From NCBI RefSeq assembly GCF_020424085.1, contig NZ_CP080203.1:2294001-2358000 (forward strand): a DNA stretch of 64,000 nucleotides, in the 5' to 3' direction. Shown piece by piece: positions 52,754 through 61,352 of the stretch; position 1 is the first letter of the stretch; every line of letters begins with the position of its first letter. This DNA is from Mycetocola spongiae. Lineage in GTDB: Bacteria > Actinomycetota > Actinomycetes > Actinomycetales > Microbacteriaceae. Position numbers and translations under genes: made by a program. Below the pieces are notes generated by a model. That model was not told the DNA's origin, did no database searches, and saw only the letters and a program-made list of their open reading frames with translations.

Positions 52754-52783
52754 CCGGCCCCCGTGGCGGATGTGTTGCCCCGG

Positions 52784-54031
52784 TTAGTCCCGGGGCAGCG
52801 TGTCCGCCGCCGCGGAATCCCCGTGCAGGGTGCGCAGGATCGTCACGATATCCGCATGCCAGCGCCGGGCCAGCGGTAATTCGGCGGTATACATTGCCGC
52901 CTCGTGGGTGGCACCCTGATATTGCACGGCGCTCGCCTCGACCCCCGCGCGGCGCAGAGCATCGGCATAATCCCGGCCGTCCCCGCGCAACGCATCGTAT
53001 TCGGCGGTGAGGATAAAGGCAGGGGGCAGCCCGCGCAGATTGCGGGAGCGCAGCGGCGAGGCCAGATCCGTGCGGGCCAGACGCGCATCGCCCAGATAGC
53101 GGGTGCGGATCTTGCGCAGCTCGCGCGCGGCCAGCGGGCGCGGAACACCCATCCGGCGCAGCGGCCAGAAGTCGATATGCCGCCCGGTCAGATCCGTGGT
53201 GGGCACCTCCAAGACCTGGAGGGCCAGCGGGTGATCCCGGCGGGCGCGGTTGAGGAGCGTGGTGGCCGCGGCGATATTACCGCCCGAGGACGTGCCATTA
53301 ATGGCGATCCGGGTGGGATCGATCCCGAGCTCCGCGGCGTGCCGGAAAAACCAGTCCAGCGCGGCATAGCCCTGCTCCACGGGCGTGGGAAAACGATGAT
53401 CGGGGGCGAGGGCATAGTCCACCGCGAGGGTGGCCACCCCGGAATCGGCGGTGCGGCGGCGAAACGCGTGGTCCACGCTGGCATAGTCGATGCCGCCGAG
53501 ATGAAAGGAACCACCAAAAAACGCGATCACCGCGGGCAGCGGCCCCGCCGCGGGGGTCGCGGGCAGATAGAGCCGCACGCGCACAGCGGGATAGCCGGGC
53601 ACGGGGATCAAAAACTCGCGCGTGGGCAGCACGGGGCCGTTGATTCCCACCAGGCCGTGCAGCTTAATATCCCATTTCCAGGCGTTGCGGCGCTCCCATT
53701 CGGGGGTGCCGCGCGGCGGGGCCGTGCGCGCGGGGCGCACGCTATCGGCCGGAGCCGGGACCAGCTCGGTGGCATCGGAAAACTCCGCGAGCGGTGCCCG
53801 CTCGGCGGGTGCCTCGGGGGCCTCGGGCTTCGGCGGCGCTTCGGCGGCTCGGGTGGCCGGGCCGGTGGCATGCACCAGTGTGAGCGCCTCCCCCGCGGAG
53901 CGCGCGGGGGAGTGGCCGCGCAGCCGCGCGGGCAGCGAGCGCAGTGCCGCACCGACGGTGGCGCGCACCCCGCCGACAACCTGGGCGCGGCGCTGCCGCA
54001 GCTGTGCCTCAAAATACGGGTCCATCGGCAT
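52784..54031 (-). CDS. Alpha/beta hydrolase, HSL/Aes-type esterase with altered oxyanion motif
   Basis: 415 residues, longer than the usual 310-330 because of an Ala/Pro/Glu-rich N-terminal part of about 110 residues. Catalytic parts: nucleophile NGTSSGGNIAAA, acid in ILTAEYDALRGDG and His in QGATHEAAMY. The family oxyanion motif HGGG is here AFFGGSFHLGG (F-G-G-S), so the His and one Gly are changed. VDYALAPDHRFPTPVEQGYA is typical of the family. It starts 26 nt after purC and is probably read through from it. Natural substrate unknown. Confidence 0.88.
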   Translation of the reverse strand: MPMDPYFEAQLRQRRAQVVGGVRATVGAALRSLPARLRGHSPARSAGEALTLVHATGPATRAAEAPPKPEAPEAPAERAPLAEFSDATELVPAPADSVRPARTAPPRGTPEWERRNAWKWDIKLHGLVGINGPVLPTREFLIPVPGYPAVRVRLYLPATPAAGPLPAVIAFFGGSFHLGGIDYASVDHAFRRRTADSGVATLAVDYALAPDHRFPTPVEQGYAALDWFFRHAAELGIDPTRIAINGTSSGGNIAAATTLLNRARRDHPLALQVLEVPTTDLTGRHIDFWPLRRMGVPRPLAARELRKIRTRYLGDARLARTDLASPLRSRNLRGLPPAFILTAEYDALRGDGRDYADALRRAGVEASAVQYQGATHEAAMYTAELPLARRWHADIVTILRTLHGDSAAADTLPRD

Positions 54032-54057
54032 GGCGGCTCCTTCGGTCGGGCGGAGGG

Positions 54058-54942
54058 TTAGTGTCCGGTCAGGCGCTCCAGCAGCTCGCGATAGCGCGCG
54101 GCGGTGCGCTCGCGAATCTCCACCGGAAGCTCGGGCGGGGTGCCGGTTTTATCCCAGTTTGCCGCGAGCCAATCGCGCACGATCTGCTTATCGAAGCTCG
54201 CCATGCGGGCGGCGGGATCGCCGGCCGTGGCATATACCTCGGCATCCCAATAGCGCGAGGAATCGGAGGTGAGCACCTCATCGGCGAGGGTGATCTCGCC
54301 GTTTTCCGGATTGCGGCCAAACTCAAATTTGGTATCGGCGAGGATCACGCCGCGCTTTTCGGCAATGGCCGCGGCCCGGCGGTAGATATCCAGGGCCAGA
54401 TCGCGCAGGGCCGCGGCATCCTCGGCCCCCACGAGCTCCACCGAGCGCTCGAAGCTGATATTTTCATCGTGCTCACCCAGCGGGGCCTTATAGGCGGGGG
54501 TATAGAGCGGCTCGGGCAGGCGGTCGCCATTTTTCAGGCCCGCCGGCAGCGGGATGCCGCACACGCTCTGCGTCTCGCGATATTCGGCCCAGCCGGAACC
54601 GGTGAGATAGCCGCGCACCACGGCCTCGATCGGGAACATATTCAGGGTCTTCGCGCGCATCGAGCGCGCGGCCACGGACGCCGGAATGGTCTCGGCGGGC
54701 AGCAGGTGATTGGGGACATCCGGCAGCTGGTTAAACCACCAGTTGCTCAGGCTCGTCAGCAGCGCGCCCTTCTCGGGGATGCCGGGGGAGAGCACAAAAT
54801 CGAAGGCGCTCACCCGATCGCTGGCCACCACGAGGATCTCGGGGGCGGGGGCATCCGCGGGCACACCCGCGGGACGGTAGAGGTCGCGCACCTTCCCGGA
54901 GTAGAAGTGGGTCCATCCGGGCAGCTCTGCATAATCGGTCAC
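54058..54942 (-). CDS. purC: SAICAR synthetase
   Basis: 294 residues. It joins CAIR and aspartate with ATP in de novo purine synthesis. Motifs: FYSGKVRDLYRP (P-loop-like), VVASDRVSAFDFVLSPGIPE, VVRGYLTGSGWAEYR, and ILADTKFEFGRNPENGEITL with DEVLTSDSSRYW. The ATG at 54942 follows GAGGCGTG. First gene of a likely two-gene unit with the esterase. Confidence 0.97.
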   Translation of the reverse strand: MTDYAELPGWTHFYSGKVRDLYRPAGVPADAPAPEILVVASDRVSAFDFVLSPGIPEKGALLTSLSNWWFNQLPDVPNHLLPAETIPASVAARSMRAKTLNMFPIEAVVRGYLTGSGWAEYRETQSVCGIPLPAGLKNGDRLPEPLYTPAYKAPLGEHDENISFERSVELVGAEDAAALRDLALDIYRRAAAIAEKRGVILADTKFEFGRNPENGEITLADEVLTSDSSRYWDAEVYATAGDPAARMASFDKQIVRDWLAANWDKTGTPPELPVEIRERTAARYRELLERLTGH

Positions 54943-55205
54943 GCCTCTATTATCGGGTATTCGCGTGCGGGCGTGCGCCGCCCGCGAACTTCCCGGGAAG
55001 GGGGATTCCCCGCGTCGGTGGACTCGTCTACGATAGGGAACCTATGGATTTGTCGCGGGCGGAGGGTTCGCGGCGGAATCGGGCCAACCCCATACCGGGG
55101 CCCGGTTAAATTCTTAGGGACCGGAAGATTCGATCCGTTCTCCCTCCACAGACTCTTCCCTCATCGCAGACGGCATCCGCTTAGTCGATGCTTCGGCGAT
55201 GAAAC

Positions 55206-56684
55206 ATGTATGAAAGGCACCTCGCCCTCGTGGAACAAATCGCTAAACCGTGGCCCGCCCTCTGGGCGCTTGTGGTCGGATTTTTTATGATCCTGATCGA
55301 CACCACCATCGTCTCCGTCGCCAACCCCGCCATCATGGAGGGCCTCGACGCCGGAATTAACGCCACCCTCTGGGCCACCAGTGCCTATCTGTTGGCCTAT
55401 GCCGTGCCGCTGCTGATCACCGGTCGCCTCGGCGATCGTTTTGGCCCCAAGCGCGTCTACCTGATCGGCCTGGTGCTGTTCACCGTCTCCTCGCTGGCCT
55501 GTGGCTTCGCGGGGGATATCTCGCATCTGGTCATCTCCCGGGTCTTCCAGGGCCTCGGCGCCGCGCTCATGACGCCGCAGACCATGGCCGTGATTACCCG
55601 CATCTTCCCGCCCGAGCGCCGCGGTGCGGCGATGGGCCTGTGGGGAGCCACCGCCGGTATGGCCACGCTGCTGGGCCCGATCCTCGGCGGCCTGCTCGTG
55701 GACGGCCTCGGCTGGGAGTGGATCTTCTTTATTAACGTGCCGATCGGTATCGTGGGCTTTTTCCTCGCCATGAAATACGTTCCCGCGCTGAAGACCTCGC
55801 CGCATAAATTTGATATCCCGGGCGTGATTCTCAGCGCCGTGGGTATGTTCCTGCTGGTCTTTGGAATCCAGGAGGGCGAAAGCTATCACTGGGGCACCAT
55901 CTGGGGCCCGATCAGCGTGTGGTCGCTGATTATCACCGGCATCGTGGTGCTGATCGTATTTGTGCTGTGGCAGCGGGTAAATAAGGGCGAGCCGCTCCTG
56001 CCGCTGAACCTCTTTAAAGACCGCAACTTCTCGGTGGCCAACCTGGCCATCACCACCGTGGGCTTCACCGTCACGAGCCTGAGCCTGCCGCTGGTGTTTT
56101 TCTTCCAGACGGTGCGTGGGCTCACGCCCACCCAGTCGGCACTGATGCTGGTGCCGATGGCCGTGATCTCGGGTGTGCTTGCGCCGTTCGCGGGTAAGCT
56201 CATCGACCGCACCGATCCCAAGTTCATCTCCACCGCGGGCCTGGCCTTTATGGCCATCGGCCTGTTCTGGTATGCGGCGCTGCTGGGCCCGGATACCCCG
56301 CTCTGGATCCTGCTCTTCCCGAGCGCGATCCTCGGTGTGGCCAATGCCGGAATCTGGGGCCCGCTGTCCACGAGCGCCACCTATAACCTTCCGCCGCGGC
56401 TGGCCGGTGCCGGTTCGGGTGTGTATAACACCACGCGTCAGGTGGGTGCGGTGCTGGGAAGCGCCGCGATCGCGGCCCTGATCCAGGCCCGCCTCAGCGC
56501 GGAGCTGGGTGCCGGTGCCGAGGGCGCCGGCGGGTTTGGCGGGGCGCTGCCCGCGCCGCTGCACGAGGGCTTCTCCGCGGCGATGAGCCAGGCGATTATG
56601 CTGCCCGCGGCGGTGGCCGTGATCGGCATGATCGTCACGCTGTTTTTTGCCAAGCGCACCGCCTCCACGGCCGGTATGCGCTAG
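55206..56684 (+). CDS. DHA2-family MFS drug transporter
   Basis: 492 residues, about 14 helices. WALVVGFFMILIDTTIVSVA is the DHA2 start (D-T-T-I-V-x-V-A), with GRLGDRFGPKRVYLIG as motif A, VFQGLGAALMTPQTMAVITR, and GATAGMATLLGPILGGLLVD as motif C. A GTG at 55230 would remove 8 residues and is an alternative start. No adjacent regulator gene. It is followed by a clear terminator. It lacks the TGSISV tail seen in the other two DHA2 pumps. Confidence 0.92.
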   Translation: MYERHLALVEQIAKPWPALWALVVGFFMILIDTTIVSVANPAIMEGLDAGINATLWATSAYLLAYAVPLLITGRLGDRFGPKRVYLIGLVLFTVSSLACGFAGDISHLVISRVFQGLGAALMTPQTMAVITRIFPPERRGAAMGLWGATAGMATLLGPILGGLLVDGLGWEWIFFINVPIGIVGFFLAMKYVPALKTSPHKFDIPGVILSAVGMFLLVFGIQEGESYHWGTIWGPISVWSLIITGIVVLIVFVLWQRVNKGEPLLPLNLFKDRNFSVANLAITTVGFTVTSLSLPLVFFFQTVRGLTPTQSALMLVPMAVISGVLAPFAGKLIDRTDPKFISTAGLAFMAIGLFWYAALLGPDTPLWILLFPSAILGVANAGIWGPLSTSATYNLPPRLAGAGSGVYNTTRQVGAVLGSAAIAALIQARLSAELGAGAEGAGGFGGALPAPLHEGFSAAMSQAIMLPAAVAVIGMIVTLFFAKRTASTAGMR

Positions 56685-56709
56685 CCGGGGCCTCCTCTCC
56701 GCGCCCTCT

Positions 56710-56755
56710 ACGCCGGGCCATCCACATTCCCTCCGGGGGTGGGATGGCCCGGCGT
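56710..56755 (+). terminator. Intrinsic terminator of the DHA2 pump gene
   Basis: 14-bp stem ACGCCGGGCCATCC / GGATGGCCCGGCGT with an 18-nt loop and TTTT directly after, 25 nt past the stop. Confidence 0.85.
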
Positions 56756-56887
56756 TTTATCAGGGGCCGGAAATTTTTCCCGGTGGCATCCGGCCTTTTT
56801 CCCCCGACGGGGTGCATACTGAGTATTATTCTGGCGTCGTTGTCCGGACCGGGCGGGGGCGTTCTTTCCACAGAGAGCGAGGCCCCC

Positions 56888-57985
56888 ATGAGCGCGATAC
56901 CGGTTCCGCCCCGTCCCGCATCCCCCGCCGCACCCGGATCCCCCGAGGCACCCGCCGCGCCCGGACCCTCCGCCGCACCCGGTTCGGCCTTTGGCCCCGC
57001 GGCGGTGGCCCGCGAGGCCGCGTCTCCGGCAATACCCGCGGCGGTGCGGCCCACCCCGCAGGCCGCGCACCCCGCGCCGCCCGGGCCCGATTACACCCGG
57101 CCAGACTGGCGCACTCTGGAGCCCGGGCAGCGCAGCGAACTGCGCATCTACGATGCGGAGAGCGGGGAGGATACCCTCGTCTACGCCACGGATGAGGCCG
57201 TGATCGAGGCCCCCAACTGGAGCGCCGATGGGCGGTGGTTCCTCGTGAACCGCGATGGCCGCCTCTACCGCATCCCGCTGGCCGGCGGGGAACCCGCCGT
57301 GGTGAATACCGGCGAGATCACCGATTTTAATAACGACCATCTCCTGTCCCCGGATGGCCGCTTTATCTATGCGTCCTCCAAAAATGGCCACCTCTACGAG
57401 ATTCCGGTGGCCGGCGGAACGCCTCGCCCCGTGACGGATTCGGGTGACGGCCTCAAAAAACGCTATCTGCACGGGATCCATCCCGATGGCTCCCGGCTGT
57501 CCCTGATCGCCGCGCATGAGCTGGGCGGCGCGGTGCGCTTTAACGTATATACGGCCTCCGTGCGGACCGGCGAGATGACCGCGCATACCGCCTCCGAGCG
57601 CCCGCATGACGGCGCGGAGTTTCATCCCGACGGCCGCCGCCTGTACTTTAACGCCGAGCCCGGGGGTGCCGCCCCCGGCCATGCCCAGCTCTTCCGGATG
57701 GACCTGGACGAGGGCGTCGCGGAACAGCTCACGCGGGATGAGCGCGTGAACTGGTTCCCCCACCTCTCCGGGGATGGCCTGCGCCTGCTCTATCTGAGCT
57801 ATCCCCCGGGCACGCTGGGGCACCCCGCGAATGTGACCGTGCAGCTGCGGTTGGCCACCCCCGATGCCGCGCATGTGCGCACGGTGCGTGTCCTCCACGG
57901 CGGGCAGGGCACCATCAACGTGAATAGCTGGGAGCCCGGCGGGAGCCGCTTCGCCTATGTGAGCTATCCGCTCGCCGCCGAATAA
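56888..57985 (+). CDS. PD40/TolB-like beta-propeller protein
   Basis: 365 residues from ATG 56888 with GCGAGG 5 nt upstream. A Pro/Ala-rich N-terminal 75 residues are followed by PD40-type repeats: IEAPNWSADGRWFLVNRDGR LYRIP, FNNDHLLSPDGRFIYASSKN, YLHGIHPDGSRLSLIAAHE, GAEFHPDGRRLYFNAEPG and VNWFPHLSGDGLRLLYLSYP. No signal peptide is apparent, so it seems cytosolic, like the TolB-like proteins found in many Actinobacteria. Function unknown; possibly a scaffold or sugar-related enzyme. Confidence 0.85.
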   Translation: MSAIPVPPRPASPAAPGSPEAPAAPGPSAAPGSAFGPAAVAREAASPAIPAAVRPTPQAAHPAPPGPDYTRPDWRTLEPGQRSELRIYDAESGEDTLVYATDEAVIEAPNWSADGRWFLVNRDGRLYRIPLAGGEPAVVNTGEITDFNNDHLLSPDGRFIYASSKNGHLYEIPVAGGTPRPVTDSGDGLKKRYLHGIHPDGSRLSLIAAHELGGAVRFNVYTASVRTGEMTAHTASERPHDGAEFHPDGRRLYFNAEPGGAAPGHAQLFRMDLDEGVAEQLTRDERVNWFPHLSGDGLRLLYLSYPPGTLGHPANVTVQLRLATPDAAHVRTVRVLHGGQGTINVNSWEPGGSRFAYVSYPLAAE

Positions 57986-58108
57986 AACACCGCCGCATCC
58001 ACCGCCGATCCCACACCAAAAACCCGGAGAGAGTAAAAGGGGTATGGGCTCGACGCGGATGCGGCGGCGGGCTGGGGGCCGCCCCGGAGCGATCCGGGGC
58101 GGCGCGGG

Positions 58109-59746
58109 CTAGGCCCGGGACTCGGGGGCGGGACGCTCCCCGGTGCCGGGCTGCACGGAGATCGAACCGGTATGGGCGCTGGTGACACCCACGAGGTCCT
58201 CGGCGGGGGTCTCGGCCGGAACGCCGCGGTCCAGGGTCGTGGCCAGGGGCTTCTCGACCACAAAGAACAGCAGGATTACGGCGATGATCACCAGCGGCAC
58301 CATATACAGGAACACCGGGGTCAGAGCGTCGTTATAGGAACCGATCACGATGTCCTTGATCTCCGTGGGGAGGCCCTTGACCACGGCCGGGGTGAGCGAG
58401 TTCTCGCCCGCCCCACCCACGGCGCCACCCGCGGCGGCGGGCATCCGCTCGGCGAAAAGATCGTGCAGGCGGGCCACAAAGAGGCTGCCCACCACCGCGG
58501 AACCGATCGAGGCACCGATCTGGCGGAAGTAGTTATTGGAGGCCGTTGCGGTGCCCACCTCGGCGAGGGGGAAGGAGTTCTGCACGATCAGGATCAGGAT
58601 CTGCATGCTCATTCCGAGGCCCAGACCCATCACGGCGAGATAGGCGCAGATGATCCATACGGCCATCCCCGCGGTCATCGTGGACAGCAGCAGGAGCGCA
58701 ACCGCCACCAGCACGGTGCCGGTGATCGGCAGCCACTTATAGCGACCCGTCCGGCTCACCAGCTGGCCCGAACCGATCGAGCTGATCAGCAGCGCGGCCA
58801 TCATTGGGATCATCAGGAATCCGGCCTCGGTGGCATTGGCCCCCGTGACCATCTGCAGATAGGTGGGCAGATAGGCCATCGCACCAAACATCGCGATACC
58901 GGTGATCAGCCCGGCCACGGTGGTCAGGTTGAAGTTGCGGTCCCGGAATAGGTGCATCGGCATGATCGGCTCGGCGGCGCGGCGCTCGACCATCACAAAG
59001 GCCACGGCCGAGACAATCGCGGTGATGATCAGGGCGATGATCACGGCGGAATCCCAGTCATAGGTGGTGCCACCCCAGGTGGTGACCAGCACCAGCGCGG
59101 TCGAGGCCAGCGCGATCAGCAGCATTCCGGCCACGTCCAGGGTGGGGCGGGCAGTGCTGTTCTTGGGCAGCTTAAGGAAGGCCACGGCGGAGATAATCGC
59201 GAGGATACCCAGCGGAATATTCATCCAGAAGGCCCAGCGCCAGCCGATGCTCTCGGTGAACCAGCCACCCAGCAGCGGGCCGGCCACCGAGCTCAGGGCG
59301 AAGACTCCACCCATGATTCCCATGTACTTCCCGCGCTCGCGGGCGGGAACCACATCGGCGATGATCGCCTGGGACAGGATCATTAGCCCACCACCACCGA
59401 GGCCCTGAATGGCGCGGCCCGTGATGAGCCAGGCCATATCGGGCGCGAGGCCACCCACGATCGAGCCGAGGATGAAGATCGCGATTGCGGCGATGAACAG
59501 GCCCTTGCGGCCGATCAGGTCACCAAGCTTGCCGTAGACCGGCAGCATGATCGTGGAGGCGAGGATATACGCGGTGGTGACCCACAGCATATGGTCCACA
59601 CCGTTTAGCTCTCCCACGATGGTGGGGAGCGCGGTGCTGAAGATGGTCTGATCCAGCGAGGACAGCAGCATGGTGACCATGAGGCCGGCAAATACCAGCA
59701 GAATATGGCGCCGGGTGGGCGCGGGGGCGAGGGTGGTGGAGGTCAT
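58109..59746 (-). CDS. DHA2-family MDR transporter
   Basis: 545 residues with about 14 helices. LSSLDQTIFSTALPTIVGEL is the DHA2 start, motif A GKLGDLIGRKGLFI, AIQGLGGGGLMILSQAIIAD, and FALSSVAGPLLGGWFTESIG as motif C. A loop before the last helix (GGAGENSLTPAVVKGLPTE) and a C-terminal tail with HTGSISVQPG follow. The TGSISVxP motif recurs in the pump at 5311. It lies 140 nt downstream of a TetR gene on the same strand, which is its likely repressor. Confidence 0.93.
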   Translation of the reverse strand: MTSTTLAPAPTRRHILLVFAGLMVTMLLSSLDQTIFSTALPTIVGELNGVDHMLWVTTAYILASTIMLPVYGKLGDLIGRKGLFIAAIAIFILGSIVGGLAPDMAWLITGRAIQGLGGGGLMILSQAIIADVVPARERGKYMGIMGGVFALSSVAGPLLGGWFTESIGWRWAFWMNIPLGILAIISAVAFLKLPKNSTARPTLDVAGMLLIALASTALVLVTTWGGTTYDWDSAVIIALIITAIVSAVAFVMVERRAAEPIMPMHLFRDRNFNLTTVAGLITGIAMFGAMAYLPTYLQMVTGANATEAGFLMIPMMAALLISSIGSGQLVSRTGRYKWLPITGTVLVAVALLLLSTMTAGMAVWIICAYLAVMGLGLGMSMQILILIVQNSFPLAEVGTATASNNYFRQIGASIGSAVVGSLFVARLHDLFAERMPAAAGGAVGGAGENSLTPAVVKGLPTEIKDIVIGSYNDALTPVFLYMVPLVIIAVILLFFVVEKPLATTLDRGVPAETPAEDLVGVTSAHTGSISVQPGTGERPAPESRA

Positions 59747-59886
59747 AGGAGAATCCGGTTCTGTGGGATAAACGCCGTGGGCGGGGACGGGGGAACTGTC
59801 GAAAACACGACGGCGTTTTTCGGCGGGAGGGAAAGACTGATATCCCCGGACGGCGTGGGCCGAGGGGGAGGGGTGCTGCGGGGAGG

Positions 59887-60549
59887 CTAGCCCGAGGGGG
59901 CATCCCCGGTGATGCGGCGGATGAGCTGGATCGACTCGGCGAAGAGCTCGCTCGGGTCGAGGTTTTGGGGATCATCCAGCCAGCGGTGCATCGTGGTGCG
60001 CATGACCCCCGCGGCGAGGGCGATCACCATGCGGGCCTCATTGGCGAGGTCCTCATCGGTGCGCCCCTCGGCCCGATAGCGGGCGAGGATGAGCTTGGTG
60101 AGGCCCTTCTCGATGCCGCCCATGCGGGCCAGCTCGCGCACCGCGAGGTCGGGGGTGGAGTGGATCAGGGCGCGCCGCGCGTGCAGAAACTCGATATCCG
60201 GGCTGGTGCCCACGATCAGGGTGCGGAAGATTTCTACCAGATCACCCAGGACGCTGCCGGGGCGGCCGTGGATAAAGCCCTCGATCACCTCGGGGGCCGG
60301 CATCGGCGGGGTGGGCCCAAGGAATACGCCCTCCTTGGTGCCGAAGTAGTTAAACAGCGTGCGCGGGGAGACCATGGCCTCCTCGCAGATCATCTCGACC
60401 GTGACGTGCTCATAGCCGTGGGTCTCGGCGAGGGCCACGGCGATCTTTTCGATCTTCAGCTGCGTGGCGGCGCGCTTGCGCTCGCGCAGGCCCGGCTCGG
60501 CCGGTGCGCACTGCGCGGCCGTGGCGGGGGGATCCTGGGCGGCGTTCAT
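59887..60549 (-). CDS. TetR-family regulator of the DHA2 pump
   Basis: 220 residues from ATG 60549 with AAGGA upstream. The helix-turn-helix domain is at about 20-75: LRERKRAATQLKIEKIAVAL, HVTVEMICEEAMVSPRTLFN, YFGTKEGVF. The C-terminal domain is helical and ends PSELFAESIQLIRRI. Two short perfect palindromes containing TGCA lie just upstream (60575-60612). It is the first gene of a regulator-pump pair. Confidence 0.92.
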   Translation of the reverse strand: MNAAQDPPATAAQCAPAEPGLRERKRAATQLKIEKIAVALAETHGYEHVTVEMICEEAMVSPRTLFNYFGTKEGVFLGPTPPMPAPEVIEGFIHGRPGSVLGDLVEIFRTLIVGTSPDIEFLHARRALIHSTPDLAVRELARMGGIEKGLTKLILARYRAEGRTDEDLANEARMVIALAAGVMRTTMHRWLDDPQNLDPSELFAESIQLIRRITGDAPSG

Positions 60550-60574
60550 GTTAATAATCCTTCGATGCGGGTAC

Positions 60575-60612
60575 TGCAATCTTGCACATAAGTAAATTAT
60601 GCAGTGACTGCA
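60575..60612. promoter_or_regulatory. Two TGCA-type palindromes, probable TetR operators
   Basis: TGCAATCTTGCA (60575-60586, perfect dyad) and TGCAGTGACTGCA (60600-60612, perfect dyad) flank an AT-rich stretch upstream of the TetR start at 60549. Their spacing is 25 bp between starts. Confidence 0.7.
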
Positions 60613-60746
60613 CGAATCGAGCAAGCCGGGGAGGCCATACCAGGCAAACACTCAGGTTTTGCGGCTCGCGGGCGCACCGCCGCGCGAGGCGTCACCCGGC
60701 GACCGGGGGGATGTGCGCGGTCGGGTGTGGGTGAGACGATACCCCT

Positions 60747-61352
60747 ATGACTAATTCCCCGGCGATGCTGCGCACCGCGCGCCTCCTGCTGACCCCGGTG
60801 AGCCCCGCTGACCTGGAGGATATCCACCGCATCTACTCCGATCCGGGCACGTGGCTGCACCTGCCCGCCGGACGCCACCGCGACCTCGTGCAGACCGCCG
60901 ATCATATCGAGCGCACCGAGCGCAGCTGGATCGACGGCGGGCTGGGCCAGTGGACCATCCGCGTGCGCGAGGATACCGCCGATCGCGCGCTCCGGGCCGG
61001 AACCATCATCGGCTCGGGGGGTTGCGCGCTGACCGTCGGCGGCGCCTGGAACCTGGGCTATCGCCTCGACCCAGCCTCCTGGGGGCGCGGCTTTGCCACC
61101 GAGGTGGCGCGCGCCGCGGTGCGGGCGGCGCGCGAGGCGGGCCCCGCCCGCGCGATCACCGCGCGGGTCCTGGAAAATAATCCGGCCTCGATCCGGGTGC
61201 TGGAAAACCTCGGGCTCGAGGCGGTCTGGATCGGGGCAAGCCCCGAGCGCCATCCCACCGATCCGCTGGACACCCGACACCTGCGGCGGCGCATCTACGC
61301 CGACCGCCCGCTCTCCCCGCGGCTCATCGAGCAGCTTGTGGAACTCGGTTAA
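60747..61352 (+). CDS. GNAT-family N-acetyltransferase
   Basis: 201 residues. RTARLLLTPVSPADLEDIHR is the family start. Acetyl-CoA contacts are seen in LGYRLDPASWGRGFATEVAR, and RVLENNPASIRVLENLGLEA is the closing motif of RimJ/RimL types. The substrate is unknown. Its stop codon shares two bases with the purD stop on the other strand (TTAA, 61349-61352). Confidence 0.9.
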   Translation: MTNSPAMLRTARLLLTPVSPADLEDIHRIYSDPGTWLHLPAGRHRDLVQTADHIERTERSWIDGGLGQWTIRVREDTADRALRAGTIIGSGGCALTVGGAWNLGYRLDPASWGRGFATEVARAAVRAAREAGPARAITARVLENNPASIRVLENLGLEAVWIGASPERHPTDPLDTRHLRRRIYADRPLSPRLIEQLVELG

